Below are positions 34,075 to 45,638 of a stretch of 64,000 nucleotides of DNA, piece after piece; the stretch's first letter is position 1, and the number at the start of each line of letters is the position of its first letter. A program made the position numbers and the translations under genes. The stretch lies in the NCBI RefSeq assembly GCF_003072065.1, contig NZ_QCYG01000002.1, positions 124,001-188,000 on the forward strand, read 5' to 3'. The notes beneath the pieces were generated by a model that was not told the origin of the DNA, did no database searches, and saw only the letters and a list, made by a program, of their open reading frames with translations. The DNA comes from Thalassorhabdomicrobium marinisediminis. GTDB taxonomy: Bacteria; Pseudomonadota; Alphaproteobacteria; Rhodobacterales; Rhodobacteraceae.

Positions 34075-37024
34075 GAGATCCGCCACCCCCCGCGTCTTCG
34101 CCGTCCCGCTGGGCGCGGATTTTTCCACCAGCCTTTACGACGGGTTGCGTGCGCGGTTTCGCGCCATGCCCCCCGAGGCGGTCGCGCAGGTCGAGGTTTT
34201 CGTCAATACCCGCCGCATGCAGCGCCGCCTGACCGAGCTGTTCCATCGCGACGACGCGCTGCTTTTGCCACGCATCAGGCTGGTCACCGATCTGGGCACC
34301 GACGTAGCCTTGCAAGACATTCCGCCCGCCGTTGCGCCGCTGCGCCGCAGGCTTGAGGTGGCGCAGCTGGTGAAGGGGCTGCTGGAAGTCGATCCCACGC
34401 TCGCCGCGCAGACGGCCGCCTTTGATCTGGCGGATTCGCTGGTCGATCTGATGGGGGAGATGCAGGGCGAAGACGTTCCTCCCGATGCAATCGCCGGTCT
34501 CAACCTGACCGATCAATCAGGGCATTGGGAACGCGCACTGGCGTTCATCAATCTCGTGCAGCGCTATTTCGCCGAGGATGCGCAACCGGACGTCGAAGGG
34601 CGTCAGCGGCGCGTGGTCGAAGCGCAGATCGCCCGGTGGGCGGACAGCCCCCCGCAACATCCGATCATCGTCGCAGGGTCCACCGGATCACGGGGCACCA
34701 CGTTGAAATTCATGCAAGCCGTGGCACAACTTCCGCAGGGGGCGGTGATTCTGCCCGGCGTGGACATGGATATGCCCGGCGCGGTTTGGGACCGACTTTC
34801 CCCCGCCGAGGACGGGGCCTACGGCGCTGAGGATCATCCGCAATACCGGTTCAAGATCATCTGCGACGGGCTGGGCCTTGATCCGACCGACCTGCCGCCC
34901 TGGCCCTCGGACGCGCCCCGTGGAACCGCACGCACGGCCCTGATTTCGTTGTCCATGCGCCCGGCACCGGTCACGGACCAATGGATCACGGATGGGCCCG
35001 CGCTGGGCAATCTTGAGGCCGCCACGGCGCGGCTTTCGATGATCGAGGCCCCGACACCGCGCGCCGAGGCCGATGCCATCGCCCTGCGCCTGCGCCTTGC
35101 CGTGGAAGAGGGCCAGACCGCCGCGCTGATTTCCCCCGACCGGATGCTGACCCGACAGGTGACGGCAGCGCTGGACCGGTGGCGTATTGTGCCCGACGAC
35201 AGTGCCGGTCTGCCGCTGCAACTCACCGCGCCGGGGCGGTTCTTGCGTCATGTGGCCGACGCGCTGTGCGAGCCGGTGGACGCGGAACGTCTGCTGGTGA
35301 TCCTGCGACATCCGCTGTGCAATTCCGATCAGTCAGACCGCGGGCCGCACACCCTGCTCACCAACGCGCTCGAGCTGCACCTGCGCCGCCACGGGCCGCC
35401 CTATCCCACCCGAGAGAGCATGATGGCCTGGGCTGAGGAGAGTACCGAAGGCCGCGCGGAGCGTGTTGCTTGGGCGGACTGGATCTCGCGCACCTTGCTG
35501 ACTGCGCAGGATCCGTCTGAACGGGCCCTCGACACCTTCGTCAGGAACCATTTGCAGCTGGCGCAGTCCCTTGCCGCAGGCCCCGCAGGGACCGACACCG
35601 GTGAGCTTTGGCGCAAGGCCGCGGGACGCGAGGCGTTGCGCGTGATGGGCGACGTGCAGACCCACGCCGAGGCCGGAGGTGCGATGACCCCGCGAGAGTA
35701 TCGCGACCTGATCGGCAGCATCCTTGCCACCGGTGAGGTGCGCGACCGCGACGCGGGGCACCCGCAGGTCCTGATCTGGGGCACGCTTGAGGCGCGGGTG
35801 CAATCCGCCGACCTTGTCATCCTTGGCGGCCTCAACGAAGGCACTTGGCCCGAAGCGCCGGCCCCCGATCCTTGGCTGAACCGCCCCTTGCGCAAACAGG
35901 CCGGACTGTTGTTGCCCGAGCGTCGCATCGGGCTGAGCGCGCACGATTACCAACAGGCTGTTTGCGCCGATGAGGTGGTGCTGAGCCGCGCCGTGAGGTC
36001 GGATGAGGCGGAAACCGTGCCAAGCCGCTGGATCAACCGGTTGACGAACCTGCTGGGCGGGTTGGGCGCGCAGAACGGACCGGCCTGTCTGACGGCGATG
36101 AAGGCGCGCGGGCAGGTCTGGTTGGACATGGCCGAACGCATCGCGACCCCTGATCATCAGATTGACCCAGCCCCGCGCCCCTCACCCGCTCCGCCCACGG
36201 ACGCGCGGCCGACGCAATTGTCCGTCACGCAGATCGGCACGCTGATCCGCGATCCCTATGCGATTTACGGGCGGAAGGTGCTGAAGCTGAACGCGCTGGA
36301 CCCGCTGGCGAAAACCGCTGATGCGCCCTTGCGGGGGGTGATCGTTCATGCGGTGCTCGAGCAGTTCATCACGCGCCGGATCGACCCGCATGATCCCGGC
36401 GCGCTGAGGCAGATGCTGCAAATCACTGACGAGGTTCTGGCCGACCGGTGCCCCTGGCCCGCCGTGCGCGTGCAATGGCGCGCCCGCATCGCCCGGTTCC
36501 TGCCCCACTTCCTGCGAGAGGAGCAGGAGCGACAGTTGGACACCACAAACATTGGTGTTGAACTCTGGGGCGAAATGAAGCTCAACCGCACGGACTTCAA
36601 GCTTGTCGCCAAGGCGGATCGCATCGACAAGACCGATGCGGGCGAGGCGCTGATCTACGACTACAAGACCGGCACCCCGCCCAGCGCCAAGCAGCAAAAA
36701 CAGTTCGACCTGCAACTGTTGCTTGAGGCGGTGATGGTCGAGAAAGGCGGGTTTAAGGATGTCGGCGCGCTGCGCACACAGAACGCGGTTTACATCGGGC
36801 TGGGCAGCAAACTGGCCAACCAGCCCGCACCGCTTGACGAAGAGCCGACCCATGAGACAGAGCGCCGTTTCGAGGAGCTGATCCGCAAATGGATGGACCC
36901 CGCCAAGGGCTACACATCGCGTCGGGCCAATGAATCCATCAAGTTCGAAGGCGATTATGACCATCTGGCCCGCTATGGCGAATGGGGCGAGACCGACGAT
37001 CCGGTGATAGAGGACCTGTCATGA
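34067..37024 (+). CDS. addB: Double-strand break repair protein AddB (alphaproteobacterial)
   Basis: 985-residue subunit of the AddAB helicase-nuclease that processes double-strand breaks for RecA. The [18 protein letters not shown]-terminus and [18 protein letters not shown] are typical of the alphaproteobacterial AddB, and the C-terminal nuclease domain shows [11 protein letters not shown] and the PD-(D/E)xK catalytic [12 protein letters not shown] motif. No full Walker A is present, as is usual in AddB. It overlaps addA by four bases. The genome is expected to lack recBCD. Confidence 0.93.
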   Translation: MFERSATPRVFAVPLGADFSTSLYDGLRARFRAMPPEAVAQVEVFVNTRRMQRRLTELFHRDDALLLPRIRLVTDLGTDVALQDIPPAVAPLRRRLEVAQLVKGLLEVDPTLAAQTAAFDLADSLVDLMGEMQGEDVPPDAIAGLNLTDQSGHWERALAFINLVQRYFAEDAQPDVEGRQRRVVEAQIARWADSPPQHPIIVAGSTGSRGTTLKFMQAVAQLPQGAVILPGVDMDMPGAVWDRLSPAEDGAYGAEDHPQYRFKIICDGLGLDPTDLPPWPSDAPRGTARTALISLSMRPAPVTDQWITDGPALGNLEAATARLSMIEAPTPRAEADAIALRLRLAVEEGQTAALISPDRMLTRQVTAALDRWRIVPDDSAGLPLQLTAPGRFLRHVADALCEPVDAERLLVILRHPLCNSDQSDRGPHTLLTNALELHLRRHGPPYPTRESMMAWAEESTEGRAERVAWADWISRTLLTAQDPSERALDTFVRNHLQLAQSLAAGPAGTDTGELWRKAAGREALRVMGDVQTHAEAGGAMTPREYRDLIGSILATGEVRDRDAGHPQVLIWGTLEARVQSADLVILGGLNEGTWPEAPAPDPWLNRPLRKQAGLLLPERRIGLSAHDYQQAVCADEVVLSRAVRSDEAETVPSRWINRLTNLLGGLGAQNGPACLTAMKARGQVWLDMAERIATPDHQIDPAPRPSPAPPTDARPTQLSVTQIGTLIRDPYAIYGRKVLKLNALDPLAKTADAPLRGVIVHAVLEQFITRRIDPHDPGALRQMLQITDEVLADRCPWPAVRVQWRARIARFLPHFLREEQERQLDTTNIGVELWGEMKLNRTDFKLVAKADRIDKTDAGEALIYDYKTGTPPSAKQQKQFDLQLLLEAVMVEKGGFKDVGALRTQNAVYIGLGSKLANQPAPLDEEPTHETERRFEELIRKWMDPAKGYTSRRANESIKFEGDYDHLARYGEWGETDDPVIEDLS

Positions 37025-40000
37025 CCCACGACGACGCAACCCTTCGCCAGATCGAGGCCGCCGATCCGGTGCGCTCGACATGGCTTTCGGCGAACGCGGG
37101 ATCGGGCAAGACGCGGGTGCTGACGGACCGTGTGGCGCGGCTGTTGCTCAATGGAACGCGGCCCGAGAACGTGTTGTGTCTGACCTATACCAAGGCCGCC
37201 GCCTCGGAGATGCAGAACCGCCTGTTCAAGCGGCTGGGCGAATGGGCGATGATGCCGGACAGCGCCCTGCGCCAGCAGTTGCGCGATCTGGGCGCGGAAC
37301 AGGCGACGAGCGGCGAAGACCTGCGCCATGCCCGGACGCTTTTTGCGGCGGCACTGGAAACCCCCGGCGGGTTGAAGATCCAGACCATCCATTCCTTCTG
37401 CGCCGGCGTGCTGCGGCGCTTCCCGCTTGAGGCCGAAGTCAGCCCCCAGTTCCGTGAGATGGAGGACCGCACCGCACAGCTTCTGCGCGAAGAGGTTCTG
37501 GACGAGATGGCGCTGGGCGAACACGCCGGGGCGCTCGCCGGGTTGGCGCAGCACTACAGCGGCGGGGACCTCTACAAGATCCTGTCCGAGATTTCCGGCC
37601 GCAAAGAGGCTTTCGCAAATCCGCCGTCGCAGGCGGAACTCTCCGATTGGTTCGACCTGCCACCGGATGCCTCGCCCGAGGATGCGGTGAACATCGCCTT
37701 TTGCGGAGGAGAGGACGGGCTTGCGGATGATCTTGCTGACGCTTGCAAGGCGCTGTCGAAAACCTACGCGACCTTCGCGACCAACCTGCAGTCGCTGAAC
37801 CTCAAGACGCCGGATATGGAGACGCTCACGGGCGTTTTTTCGCTGCTGCTTTATGCGGACAAGACCTCGAAATCGCGGAATTGGCCGCAATCGAACCACA
37901 AGGCGGCGGTCGCTGGGCTGGAACACCTGACCGACGACGTGCACGCCTGGATGGACCGCACGGCCGAGGCCTACGATTACCTGCGCCGCCTCAAGGCGCT
38001 CGACAAGACCCGCGCGCTCTTCGCCTTTGCTGCCCCCTTTATCCGGCGTTACGAAACCAAAAAGCTGCACCGCGCGGCGCTGGATTTCGACGATCTGATC
38101 AACAAGGCCCGGGCCCTGCTGCAAGACCCCGCAGTGGCGCAATGGGTCTTGTTCCGCCTTGATGGCGGGGTCGATCACGTGCTGGTGGATGAGGCGCAGG
38201 ACACCTCGCCCGCGCAGTGGGAGGTCGTGCGCCTCCTCACGCAGGAGTTCTCGACCGGCGAGGGGGCGCACCCCGATCGCGAACGGACCGTCTTCGTAGT
38301 CGGCGACAAGAAACAGTCGATCTATTCTTTTCAGGGCGCGGACCCGGAAGGCTTCGACCGGATGCGCGACCATTTCAGCGGTGAGCTGGAGAAGGTGCAA
38401 AAGGAACTACAGGACAAGGAACTTCTGTATTCCTTCCGCTCGTCCGAGGCGATCCTTTCGCTGGTGGATCAGACCTTCGTGGGTGAGATGAAAGAGGGGT
38501 TGGGCGATCACATCCACCACAAGCCCTTCAAGTCCGACATGCCCGGTCGGGTCGACCTTTGGCCGGTGATCGAAAAGGACAAATCCTCTGAAGGCCGCGA
38601 ATGGGACGATCCGGTCGATCTTGAGGGGCGCACAAACCACAATGTCATTCTGGCGCACAACATCGCGACCGAGATCAAGCGGATGCTGGCCGAGGAAACC
38701 CTGCCCGACACGCGGCAGGCCGATGGCGTCTGGTCACGCCGCCGGATCACGCCGGGGGATATTTTGATCCTTGTTCAGGGGCGGACGACTGGCGTGTTTC
38801 AGCATATCATTTCCGTCTGCAAAGCCGCCGGACTGGACGTCGCCGGGGCCGACCAGTTGAAGCTGGGCGGAGAATTAGCGGTCAAGGACATCTCGGCCGT
38901 GCTGCAATTTCTGGCCCTGCAGGACGACGATCTTTCACTCGCAGCTGCGTTGAAATCGCCGCTCTTCGGATGGACGGAAAAGCAGCTTTATGACCTTGCC
39001 CAGCCGCGCCGGGGCAAACAAACCCTGTGGGAGGCGTTACGCCGGTCCGGTCAGCATGAGGACACGCTGGCCATTCTCTATGACCTGCGCAACCAAGCGG
39101 ATTTTCTGCGCCCCTACGACCTCATCAACCGGTTGTTGATCCGGCACGGCGGGCGGCACAACCTGCTCGCCCGGCTGGGGCACGAGGCCGAGGACGGGAT
39201 CGATGCGTTGCTGTCGCAAGCGCTTGGTTACGAGCAATCCGCCGTGCCCAGCCTGACCGGGTTCCTGTCGTGGTTGCAGACCGAGGACGTGACTGTGAAG
39301 CGGCAGATGGACACCGCCGGGGATCGCATCCGGGTGATGACGGTGCATGGCTCGAAGGGTCTTGAAGCGCCCATCGTTATTCTGCCGGACACGGCGAAAC
39401 GCAGCCGCGACCTGAAATCCGAGCTTATGACCTCGGGCGGGCAGGTGTTCTGGAAACCCGCCGCCGACGACCTGCCCAACCTGTTGGCCGAGGTGAAAGA
39501 GGAGATGCTCACCGCGCAGGATCGCGAACGGCGGCGGTTGCTCTATGTGGCGATGACGCGGGCCGAGAACTGGCTGATCGTCGCAGGCGCGGGCGATATG
39601 GGCAAGGATGACAGCCCGTGGCACCGAACCATCAGCAACGCGATGGATCACCTTGACGCCGTTGAGCACAGCAACAGCGTCGGCCAGATCAAACGGTTCA
39701 GCCGCCACGACTGGGACGCCGGGCCGCTAGTAGAGCGTTCGCAGGTGGACGCACCGCAGCCCCCGACGCCGACCTTCGGAGACACCTTGCCCGCGTTCGA
39801 GGCGCCGCGCCCCACCCGCGCACCGTCTGATCTCGGGGGGGCCAAGATCCTCCCCGATGAGACACACACCGAGGAGTCCGAGCCGGCCCTGGCCTGGGGG
39901 CGGATCATCCACCTTCTGCTTGAGGTTTTGCCGCCGCTGCCAGCGCATGATCGCGCCGACACGGGGCTGTCACTGACCCGCAATCATCCGGACGCGGGCC

Positions 40001-40398
40001 TGATCCCGGATCACGCCGAGCTCGTGCAAGAGGCGCTGGACCTGATCGAAGCGCCCGACCTCTCGTGGGTGTTCAGTCAAGGGCTGGCCGAAGTTCCCAT
40101 CTCGGCCAACCTTGCGTCCCTCGGCGGCGACCGGCTTTACGGCTTGATCGACCGTCTGATCGTGTCGGAGGATGAGGTGATCGCCGTGGACTACAAATCC
40201 AACCGCTCCGTGCCCGACACGCCGGACAAAACGCCGGTCGGGCTGGTCCGGCAGATGGCCGCCTATCGTGATGCGCTGCGCGTGATCTATCCGGATCGCC
40301 GGGTACGTGTGGTGCTGCTCTGGACGCGCAACGGCACGGTGAGCGAGCTGGACGATGCGGCGCTGGATCACGCTCTCGCAGGTGTGAGCCTCCCTTGA
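37021..40398 (+). CDS. addA: AddA helicase-nuclease
   Basis: 1125-residue UvrD-like (SF1) helicase with a C-terminal nuclease, partner of AddB. Motif I is SANAGSGKTRVLTDRVARLL near residue 20; further helicase motifs are LTYTKAAASEMQNRL, IQTIHSFC, VLVDEAQDTSPAQW, VVGDKKQSIYSFQGADP, VMTVHGSKGLEAP and RRLLYVAMTRAEN. The C-terminal PD-(D/E)xK motif is VIAVDYKSNR. ATG at 37021 overlaps the addB stop (ATGA). It is followed after 62 bases by trxA. Confidence 0.96.
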   Translation: MTHDDATLRQIEAADPVRSTWLSANAGSGKTRVLTDRVARLLLNGTRPENVLCLTYTKAAASEMQNRLFKRLGEWAMMPDSALRQQLRDLGAEQATSGEDLRHARTLFAAALETPGGLKIQTIHSFCAGVLRRFPLEAEVSPQFREMEDRTAQLLREEVLDEMALGEHAGALAGLAQHYSGGDLYKILSEISGRKEAFANPPSQAELSDWFDLPPDASPEDAVNIAFCGGEDGLADDLADACKALSKTYATFATNLQSLNLKTPDMETLTGVFSLLLYADKTSKSRNWPQSNHKAAVAGLEHLTDDVHAWMDRTAEAYDYLRRLKALDKTRALFAFAAPFIRRYETKKLHRAALDFDDLINKARALLQDPAVAQWVLFRLDGGVDHVLVDEAQDTSPAQWEVVRLLTQEFSTGEGAHPDRERTVFVVGDKKQSIYSFQGADPEGFDRMRDHFSGELEKVQKELQDKELLYSFRSSEAILSLVDQTFVGEMKEGLGDHIHHKPFKSDMPGRVDLWPVIEKDKSSEGREWDDPVDLEGRTNHNVILAHNIATEIKRMLAEETLPDTRQADGVWSRRRITPGDILILVQGRTTGVFQHIISVCKAAGLDVAGADQLKLGGELAVKDISAVLQFLALQDDDLSLAAALKSPLFGWTEKQLYDLAQPRRGKQTLWEALRRSGQHEDTLAILYDLRNQADFLRPYDLINRLLIRHGGRHNLLARLGHEAEDGIDALLSQALGYEQSAVPSLTGFLSWLQTEDVTVKRQMDTAGDRIRVMTVHGSKGLEAPIVILPDTAKRSRDLKSELMTSGGQVFWKPAADDLPNLLAEVKEEMLTAQDRERRRLLYVAMTRAENWLIVAGAGDMGKDDSPWHRTISNAMDHLDAVEHSNSVGQIKRFSRHDWDAGPLVERSQVDAPQPPTPTFGDTLPAFEAPRPTRAPSDLGGAKILPDETHTEESEPALAWGRIIHLLLEVLPPLPAHDRADTGLSLTRNHPDAGLIPDHAELVQEALDLIEAPDLSWVFSQGLAEVPISANLASLGGDRLYGLIDRLIVSEDEVIAVDYKSNRSVPDTPDKTPVGLVRQMAAYRDALRVIYPDRRVRVVLLWTRNGTVSELDDAALDHALAGVSLP

Positions 40399-40460
40399 CG
40401 GCACGGGGCCCCAACCATACGTTCCGCCCTGAACGCATTTTCCCGTAAAGGAGCAGCCAG

Positions 40461-40781
40461 ATGGCGACCGTAGCAGTAACTGATCAGACTTTTGACGCCG
40501 AGGTGCGCCAGTCCGACATCCCCGTTGTGGTGGATTTCTGGGCCGAATGGTGTGGCCCTTGCAAGCAGATCGGCCCCGCTCTGGAAGAACTTTCCGCAGA
40601 GCTGGACGGCAAGGTCAAGATCGTCAAGGTGAACGTGGACGAGAACCCCAACTCTCCGTCGCAGATGGGCGTGCGCGGCATTCCGGCGCTGTTCCTGTTC
40701 AAGAACGGCGAAGTCGTCTCGAACAAGACCGGCGCAGCTCCCAAGGCGGCACTTCAGGGCTGGATCGAAGAAAGCCTCTGA
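40461..40781 (+). CDS. trxA: Thioredoxin
   Basis: 106-residue cytoplasmic thiol reductant. The active site is WCGPCK with Cys31 and Cys34, and the cis-proline is in [11 protein letters not shown]. It has the standard length and ribosome-binding site AAAGGAGCAGCC, 9 bases before ATG. It could supply electrons to MsrA, MsrB and ribonucleotide reductase. A strong terminator follows 19 bases after the stop codon, ending the long tsaE-addAB-trxA series. Confidence 0.97.
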   Translation: MATVAVTDQTFDAEVRQSDIPVVVDFWAEWCGPCKQIGPALEELSAELDGKVKIVKVNVDENPNSPSQMGVRGIPALFLFKNGEVVSNKTGAAPKAALQGWIEESL

Positions 40782-40800
40782 TCGCACAGCACTTTACTCA

Positions 40801-40827
40801 AAGGGCGCCCCCGCGGGCGCCCTTTTT
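40801..40827 (+). terminator. Rho-independent terminator after trxA
   Basis: Eight-base stem GGGCGCCC/GGGCGCCC (self-complementary) around a CCGC loop, followed by TTTTT. It lies 19 bases after the trxA stop codon. The palindromic stem also works on the other strand, where it has no T-run. Confidence 0.9.
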
Positions 40828-40836
40828 GTTGGCGAC

Positions 40837-40867
40837 CTTGTGCCGGTGCAACGGCACCGCCATATAA
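40837..40867 (+). promoter_or_regulatory. Candidate promoter of hslVU (heat-shock sigma-like)
   Basis: CTTGTGC at 40837 and CCGCCATATAA at 40857-40867 lie between the trxA terminator and the hslV ribosome-binding site. The CTTG start and the C-rich run before CATATA resemble RpoH promoters, which fits a heat-shock protease operon, though a sigma-70 reading (TTGTGC, 17 bases, CATATA) is equally possible. Confidence 0.5.
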
Positions 40868-40896
40868 ACGCCGACACGGACAGGAGGACCAGACAC

Positions 40897-41450
40897 ATGG
40901 CAGACGACACATTCCCCGGCTGGCACGGCACGACGATCATCGGGGTCCGCAAGGGCGGCGAAGTGGTGATTGCGGGCGACGGGCAGGTCTCGGTCGGGCA
41001 GACCGTCATGAAAGGCACCGCGAAGAAGGTGCGTCGGTTGTCGCCTGGCGGCAACGATGTGATCGCGGGGTTTGCCGGTTCGACCGCCGATGCCTTCACG
41101 CTGCTGGAACGGCTGGAAAAGAAGCTTGAAGCCACGCCGGGGCAGCTGGCCCGCGCGAGTGTTGAGTTGGCCAAGGACTGGCGCACCGACAAATACCTGC
41201 AGAAGCTCGAAGCGATGCTGATCGTCAGCGACGGAAAGGATCTGTTCGTCATCACCGGGGCCGGCGACGTGCTTGAGCCTGAGTTCGACGTGACCGCCAT
41301 CGGCTCGGGCGGGAACTACGCCCTCGCCGCAGGACGCGCGCTGATGGATCAGGACCTGAGCGCCGAAGAGATCGCCCGCCGCGCCATGGCCATCGCCTCG
41401 GACATCTGCGTGTACACCAACGGAAACCTGACCGTGGAGACCATTCAACA

Positions 41451-41454
<4 letters not shown>
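40897..41454 (+). CDS. hslV: ATP-dependent protease subunit HslV
   Basis: 185-residue proteasome-like peptidase of the HslVU (ClpQY) protease. After a short propeptide ([11 protein letters not shown]) the catalytic threonine is exposed in [11 protein letters not shown], followed by [10 protein letters not shown]. The gene starts with ATG at 40897 behind AGGAGG, and overlaps hslU by four bases. The CTTG/CATATA promoter-like sequence just upstream would suit heat-shock control. Confidence 0.96.
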
Positions 41455-42758
<1,304 letters not shown>

Positions 42759-42795
42759 GGCTGGCCCCTTGCTGGCATTCGTCCAATAAGGACCC

Positions 42796-44028
42796 ATGCA
42801 GAGCAAAACGGGCTATTTTTCATTCATCCGCGACAACGCGCCGTTTCTTGCAACCGGCGCGTTGTTGTCGTTTCTGTCCAGTTTCGGGCAGACTTTCTTC
42901 ATCTCCGTTTTTGGCGGTGAGATCCGTGCGGACTACGGGCTGAGCAACGGCGATTGGGGCTTGATCTACATGATCGGTACCGGCGCATCAGCTGTGGTGA
43001 TGGTCTTCGCGGGCGGTCTGGCAGACCGGCTCAGAGTCCGGCAGTTGGGGATCACCGTGGTACTGCTTCTGGGGCTGTCCTGCATCCTCATGGCGGTCAA
43101 TCCATGGGCGGCGGCGCTTCCCGTCATCGTATTCCTTTTGCGGTTCTTCGGACAGGGCATGACCAGTCACGTGGCGACCGTCGCCATGGCACGGTGGTTC
43201 ATCGCGGCACGCGGGCGGGCGCTCGCGGTGGCCGCGATGGGGTTCATGTTGGGTGAAGCTGCCTTGCCGTTGATCATGGTCTGGATCAAGACGCGGATCG
43301 ACTGGCACCTGATCTGGGTGGGCTGTGCGCTGTTCTGTCTGGCCATGGCACCGGTGCTGCTTTGGCTGCTTCGGTTGGAGCGCACGCCGCAATCGGTCGC
43401 GGCAACCGAGCAATCGACCGGACTATGGGGCCGCCACTGGACCCGGTCCGAGGCGTTGCGCACACCGCTGTTCTGGGCCATGGCCCCGGCGGTGATGTCC
43501 TTTTCGGGCTTTGGCACGGCCTTCTGGTTCCATCAGGTTCACTTCGCTGAAATCAAAGGCTGGTCGCACCTGGCCCTCGTCTCGGTCTTTCCACTGGGCA
43601 CCGCCACATTGCTGGCCTCAACGATCTTTTTTGGCTGGGCGGTGGACCGGTTGGGCGCGGTGCGGCTGTTGCCGGTTTACCTCTTGCCCCTCGTGCTTGC
43701 CTTCATCCTGCACTGGTATGCGCCCAGTCTGATCTGGACCGCAATCGCCGTGATCCTGATGGGGATGGCCGGGGGCGGACAGGCGACGTTGCTCAATGCC
43801 TGCTGGGCGGAATTCTTCGGGACGCGGCATCTGGGCGCGATCAAGGCATCGGCTGCGGCGCTCATGGTTCTGGGATCGGCCATCGGCCCGGGGTTGAGCG
43901 GTTTCCTCATTGATCAGGGGATCGGCTTCGAGGTGCAGATGCTGGGCTATGCGGCAAGTTTCGCGATTGCCGCGCTGCTCCTGCTCTACCCGGTTGCCGT
44001 CATGCGACGCTCAGCGGCTGCGGCGTAG
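42796..44028 (+). CDS. MFS transporter
   Basis: 410-residue major facilitator superfamily transporter with about twelve transmembrane helices and a loop between helices 2 and 3 that contains GGLADRLRVRQLG, matching the MFS G-x3-D-R-x-G motif; a related GWAVDRLGAVRLL loop occurs between helices 8 and 9. Nothing in the sequence reveals the substrate. ATG at 42796 is preceded by AAGGACCC. The stop is convergent with smr, overlapping it by 18 bases. It may be read through from hslU. Confidence 0.85.
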   Translation: MQSKTGYFSFIRDNAPFLATGALLSFLSSFGQTFFISVFGGEIRADYGLSNGDWGLIYMIGTGASAVVMVFAGGLADRLRVRQLGITVVLLLGLSCILMAVNPWAAALPVIVFLLRFFGQGMTSHVATVAMARWFIAARGRALAVAAMGFMLGEAALPLIMVWIKTRIDWHLIWVGCALFCLAMAPVLLWLLRLERTPQSVAATEQSTGLWGRHWTRSEALRTPLFWAMAPAVMSFSGFGTAFWFHQVHFAEIKGWSHLALVSVFPLGTATLLASTIFFGWAVDRLGAVRLLPVYLLPLVLAFILHWYAPSLIWTAIAVILMGMAGGGQATLLNACWAEFFGTRHLGAIKASAAALMVLGSAIGPGLSGFLIDQGIGFEVQMLGYAASFAIAALLLLYPVAVMRRSAAAA

Positions 44029-44601
44029 ATAGACGTAGTAAGCACCCTGCCCGCCGTGGCGGATATGGGATTCGGTTACCTGAAGCACGAGACTGTTCAA
44101 CGGCGCCATCTTCAGCCATTGCGGCACCTGATGGCGCAGCACGCCGAATTTCGTCGGGATCGGCCCGCCGTCGTCGCGGTTCTTGCCCTTGCCGGTGATC
44201 ACAAGAACCAGACGATGGCCCGCGCTGACCGAGCGCATGATAAACCCGATCAACGCCGGATGGGCCTGTGCCAAGGTCATGCCGTGCAGATCGATCCGCG
44301 CGTCCGGCTTCAGCTTGCCCCGCCGCATCCGGCCATAGGCTTTCTTGTCCATCTCGACCGGCGCCGCTTTCATCTGCTGCCCGAGCGACGGCAAGAGGTC
44401 ATGGTCTTTGCGGTGGGTCGCCCCTTGCCCGACCTTGAACTGCGGAAGCGGCGCGGGGCGCGGGGCCTCAACCTTGGGCGGGGTCGGCTTGGGCGCGGCG
44501 TGGGCGCGTTTCGCCTTGGGCTTCTCGAGTGGTTCCGCACGTCGCGCGACGCTGTCCCACAGGGCCCGTTCCTCGGCCGAGATATGACGCGGGCGTTTCA
44601 T
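44011..44601 (-). CDS. Smr domain-containing protein
   Basis: 196 residues: a Pro/Ala/Lys-rich N-terminus (~65 residues) followed by a Smr domain with the IDLHGMTLAQAHPALIGFI motif and the VLVITGKGKN loop. Smr domains nick or cleave nucleic acids and occur alone (as here) or at the C-terminus of MutS2. This stand-alone type is common in alphaproteobacteria next to mltA. The ATG at 44601 overlaps the mltA stop by four bases, so smr is translated together with mltA and the Tim44-like gene upstream. Confidence 0.86.
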   Translation of the reverse strand: MKRPRHISAEERALWDSVARRAEPLEKPKAKRAHAAPKPTPPKVEAPRPAPLPQFKVGQGATHRKDHDLLPSLGQQMKAAPVEMDKKAYGRMRRGKLKPDARIDLHGMTLAQAHPALIGFIMRSVSAGHRLVLVITGKGKNRDDGGPIPTKFGVLRHQVPQWLKMAPLNSLVLQVTESHIRHGGQGAYYVYLRRSR

Positions 44602-45638
44602 TCGATGATATCGGGCAGCATCGCATAGGCGGCCTGAATCGGCATCAGCACGACCATGCGCCCGCCATCCTTGATCTTGCCCGCCTCGCGCCCCGCCAGA
44701 TCACCGGTGCCAAAGAAGATATCCGCCCGTTGTGCGCCACGAATGGCCGACCCGGTGTCTTGCGCGATCATCAGACGATCCAGCGGGTCCGCGCCGTCCT
44801 TCTCGATCCAGACCGGCGCGCCATAGGGGACGTAAGCGGGGTCGATGGCGACGGTGCGCATGGGTGTCACCGAACGGTTCATCGCGCCAAGCGGGCCCTT
44901 ATCCGGTGGCACCTCGTTCACCTCACGGAAGAAAACGTAGCTGTCGTTGATCCACAAAAGCTCGCGCCCTGCGTCCCCGTTGTCGCGGACCCAGTCGCGG
45001 ATCACATCGGCAGAGACCTGATGGGCCTGAAACTCGCCCCGGTTGACCAGCTCAAGCCCAACGGACGAATACTCGCGCCCGTTGGCCCCCGCATAGCCCA
45101 CGCGGATCATCCCGCCCGTGTTCAGCCGCACCCGACCGGAGCCCTGCACCTGCAAAAAGAAGACGTCGACCGGATCGTCGATCCAGACGATTTCCAACCC
45201 CTGCCCGCCCAGTGCGTCGGTCTCTTCGATCTCGCGCCGGGTAAGCCACGGCGCGGAGAGATCGCTGGGCATACGGTAAAGGGGATATTGATAACGCCCG
45301 CCCCGCGTGCGGGAGCCGCGCAGCTCAGGCTCGAAATAGCCGGTGAACAGCGCGTCTTTGCCATCGTCGATCAGAACCGGAGTAAAGAACCGTTCGAAGA
45401 ACTCTTTGGGGTCGGGGCCGGATTTGGCAAATTGGCACAGCGACGCCCAGATCGGATCGTCCATATCACCACAGGTGGAGACATAGACATCCAGCGCAGC
45501 TTGGTGATCGTCCACGTCCCAGCCGCGCAACGTTTCGAATTGCAAGAGCTGATAGGTCGGATTGGCCATCGCTGCCTCGGTCCAGAAAAGGGATGCCAGG
45601 CCGATCGACAGTCGCGCGACCGCCGATGCCAGCGTCAT
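44598..45638 (-). CDS. mltA: Membrane-bound lytic murein transglycosylase A
   Basis: 346-residue periplasmic enzyme that cleaves peptidoglycan glycosidic bonds with formation of 1,6-anhydro-muramate. A signal peptide (residues 1-25, ending TEAAMA) precedes the MltA barrel domain; LFTGYFEPELRGSR and VFFLQVQGSGRVRL are family motifs, and IAQDTGSAIRGAQRADIFFG is the C-terminal 3D domain with the catalytic Asp. There is no lipobox cysteine, so it is probably periplasmic rather than outer-membrane anchored. It is coupled to the Tim44-like gene upstream and smr downstream by four-base overlaps. Confidence 0.93.
   Translation of the reverse strand: MTLASAVARLSIGLASLFWTEAAMANPTYQLLQFETLRGWDVDDHQAALDVYVSTCGDMDDPIWASLCQFAKSGPDPKEFFERFFTPVLIDDGKDALFTGYFEPELRGSRTRGGRYQYPLYRMPSDLSAPWLTRREIEETDALGGQGLEIVWIDDPVDVFFLQVQGSGRVRLNTGGMIRVGYAGANGREYSSVGLELVNRGEFQAHQVSADVIRDWVRDNGDAGRELLWINDSYVFFREVNEVPPDKGPLGAMNRSVTPMRTVAIDPAYVPYGAPVWIEKDGADPLDRLMIAQDTGSAIRGAQRADIFFGTGDLAGREAGKIKDGGRMVVLMPIQAAYAMLPDIIE

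Noticed and set aside
36973-38400. A 475-codon frame antisense to addA
   Set aside because: Same composition as other GC-rich shadows, and the plus-strand addA has all helicase motifs in this region.
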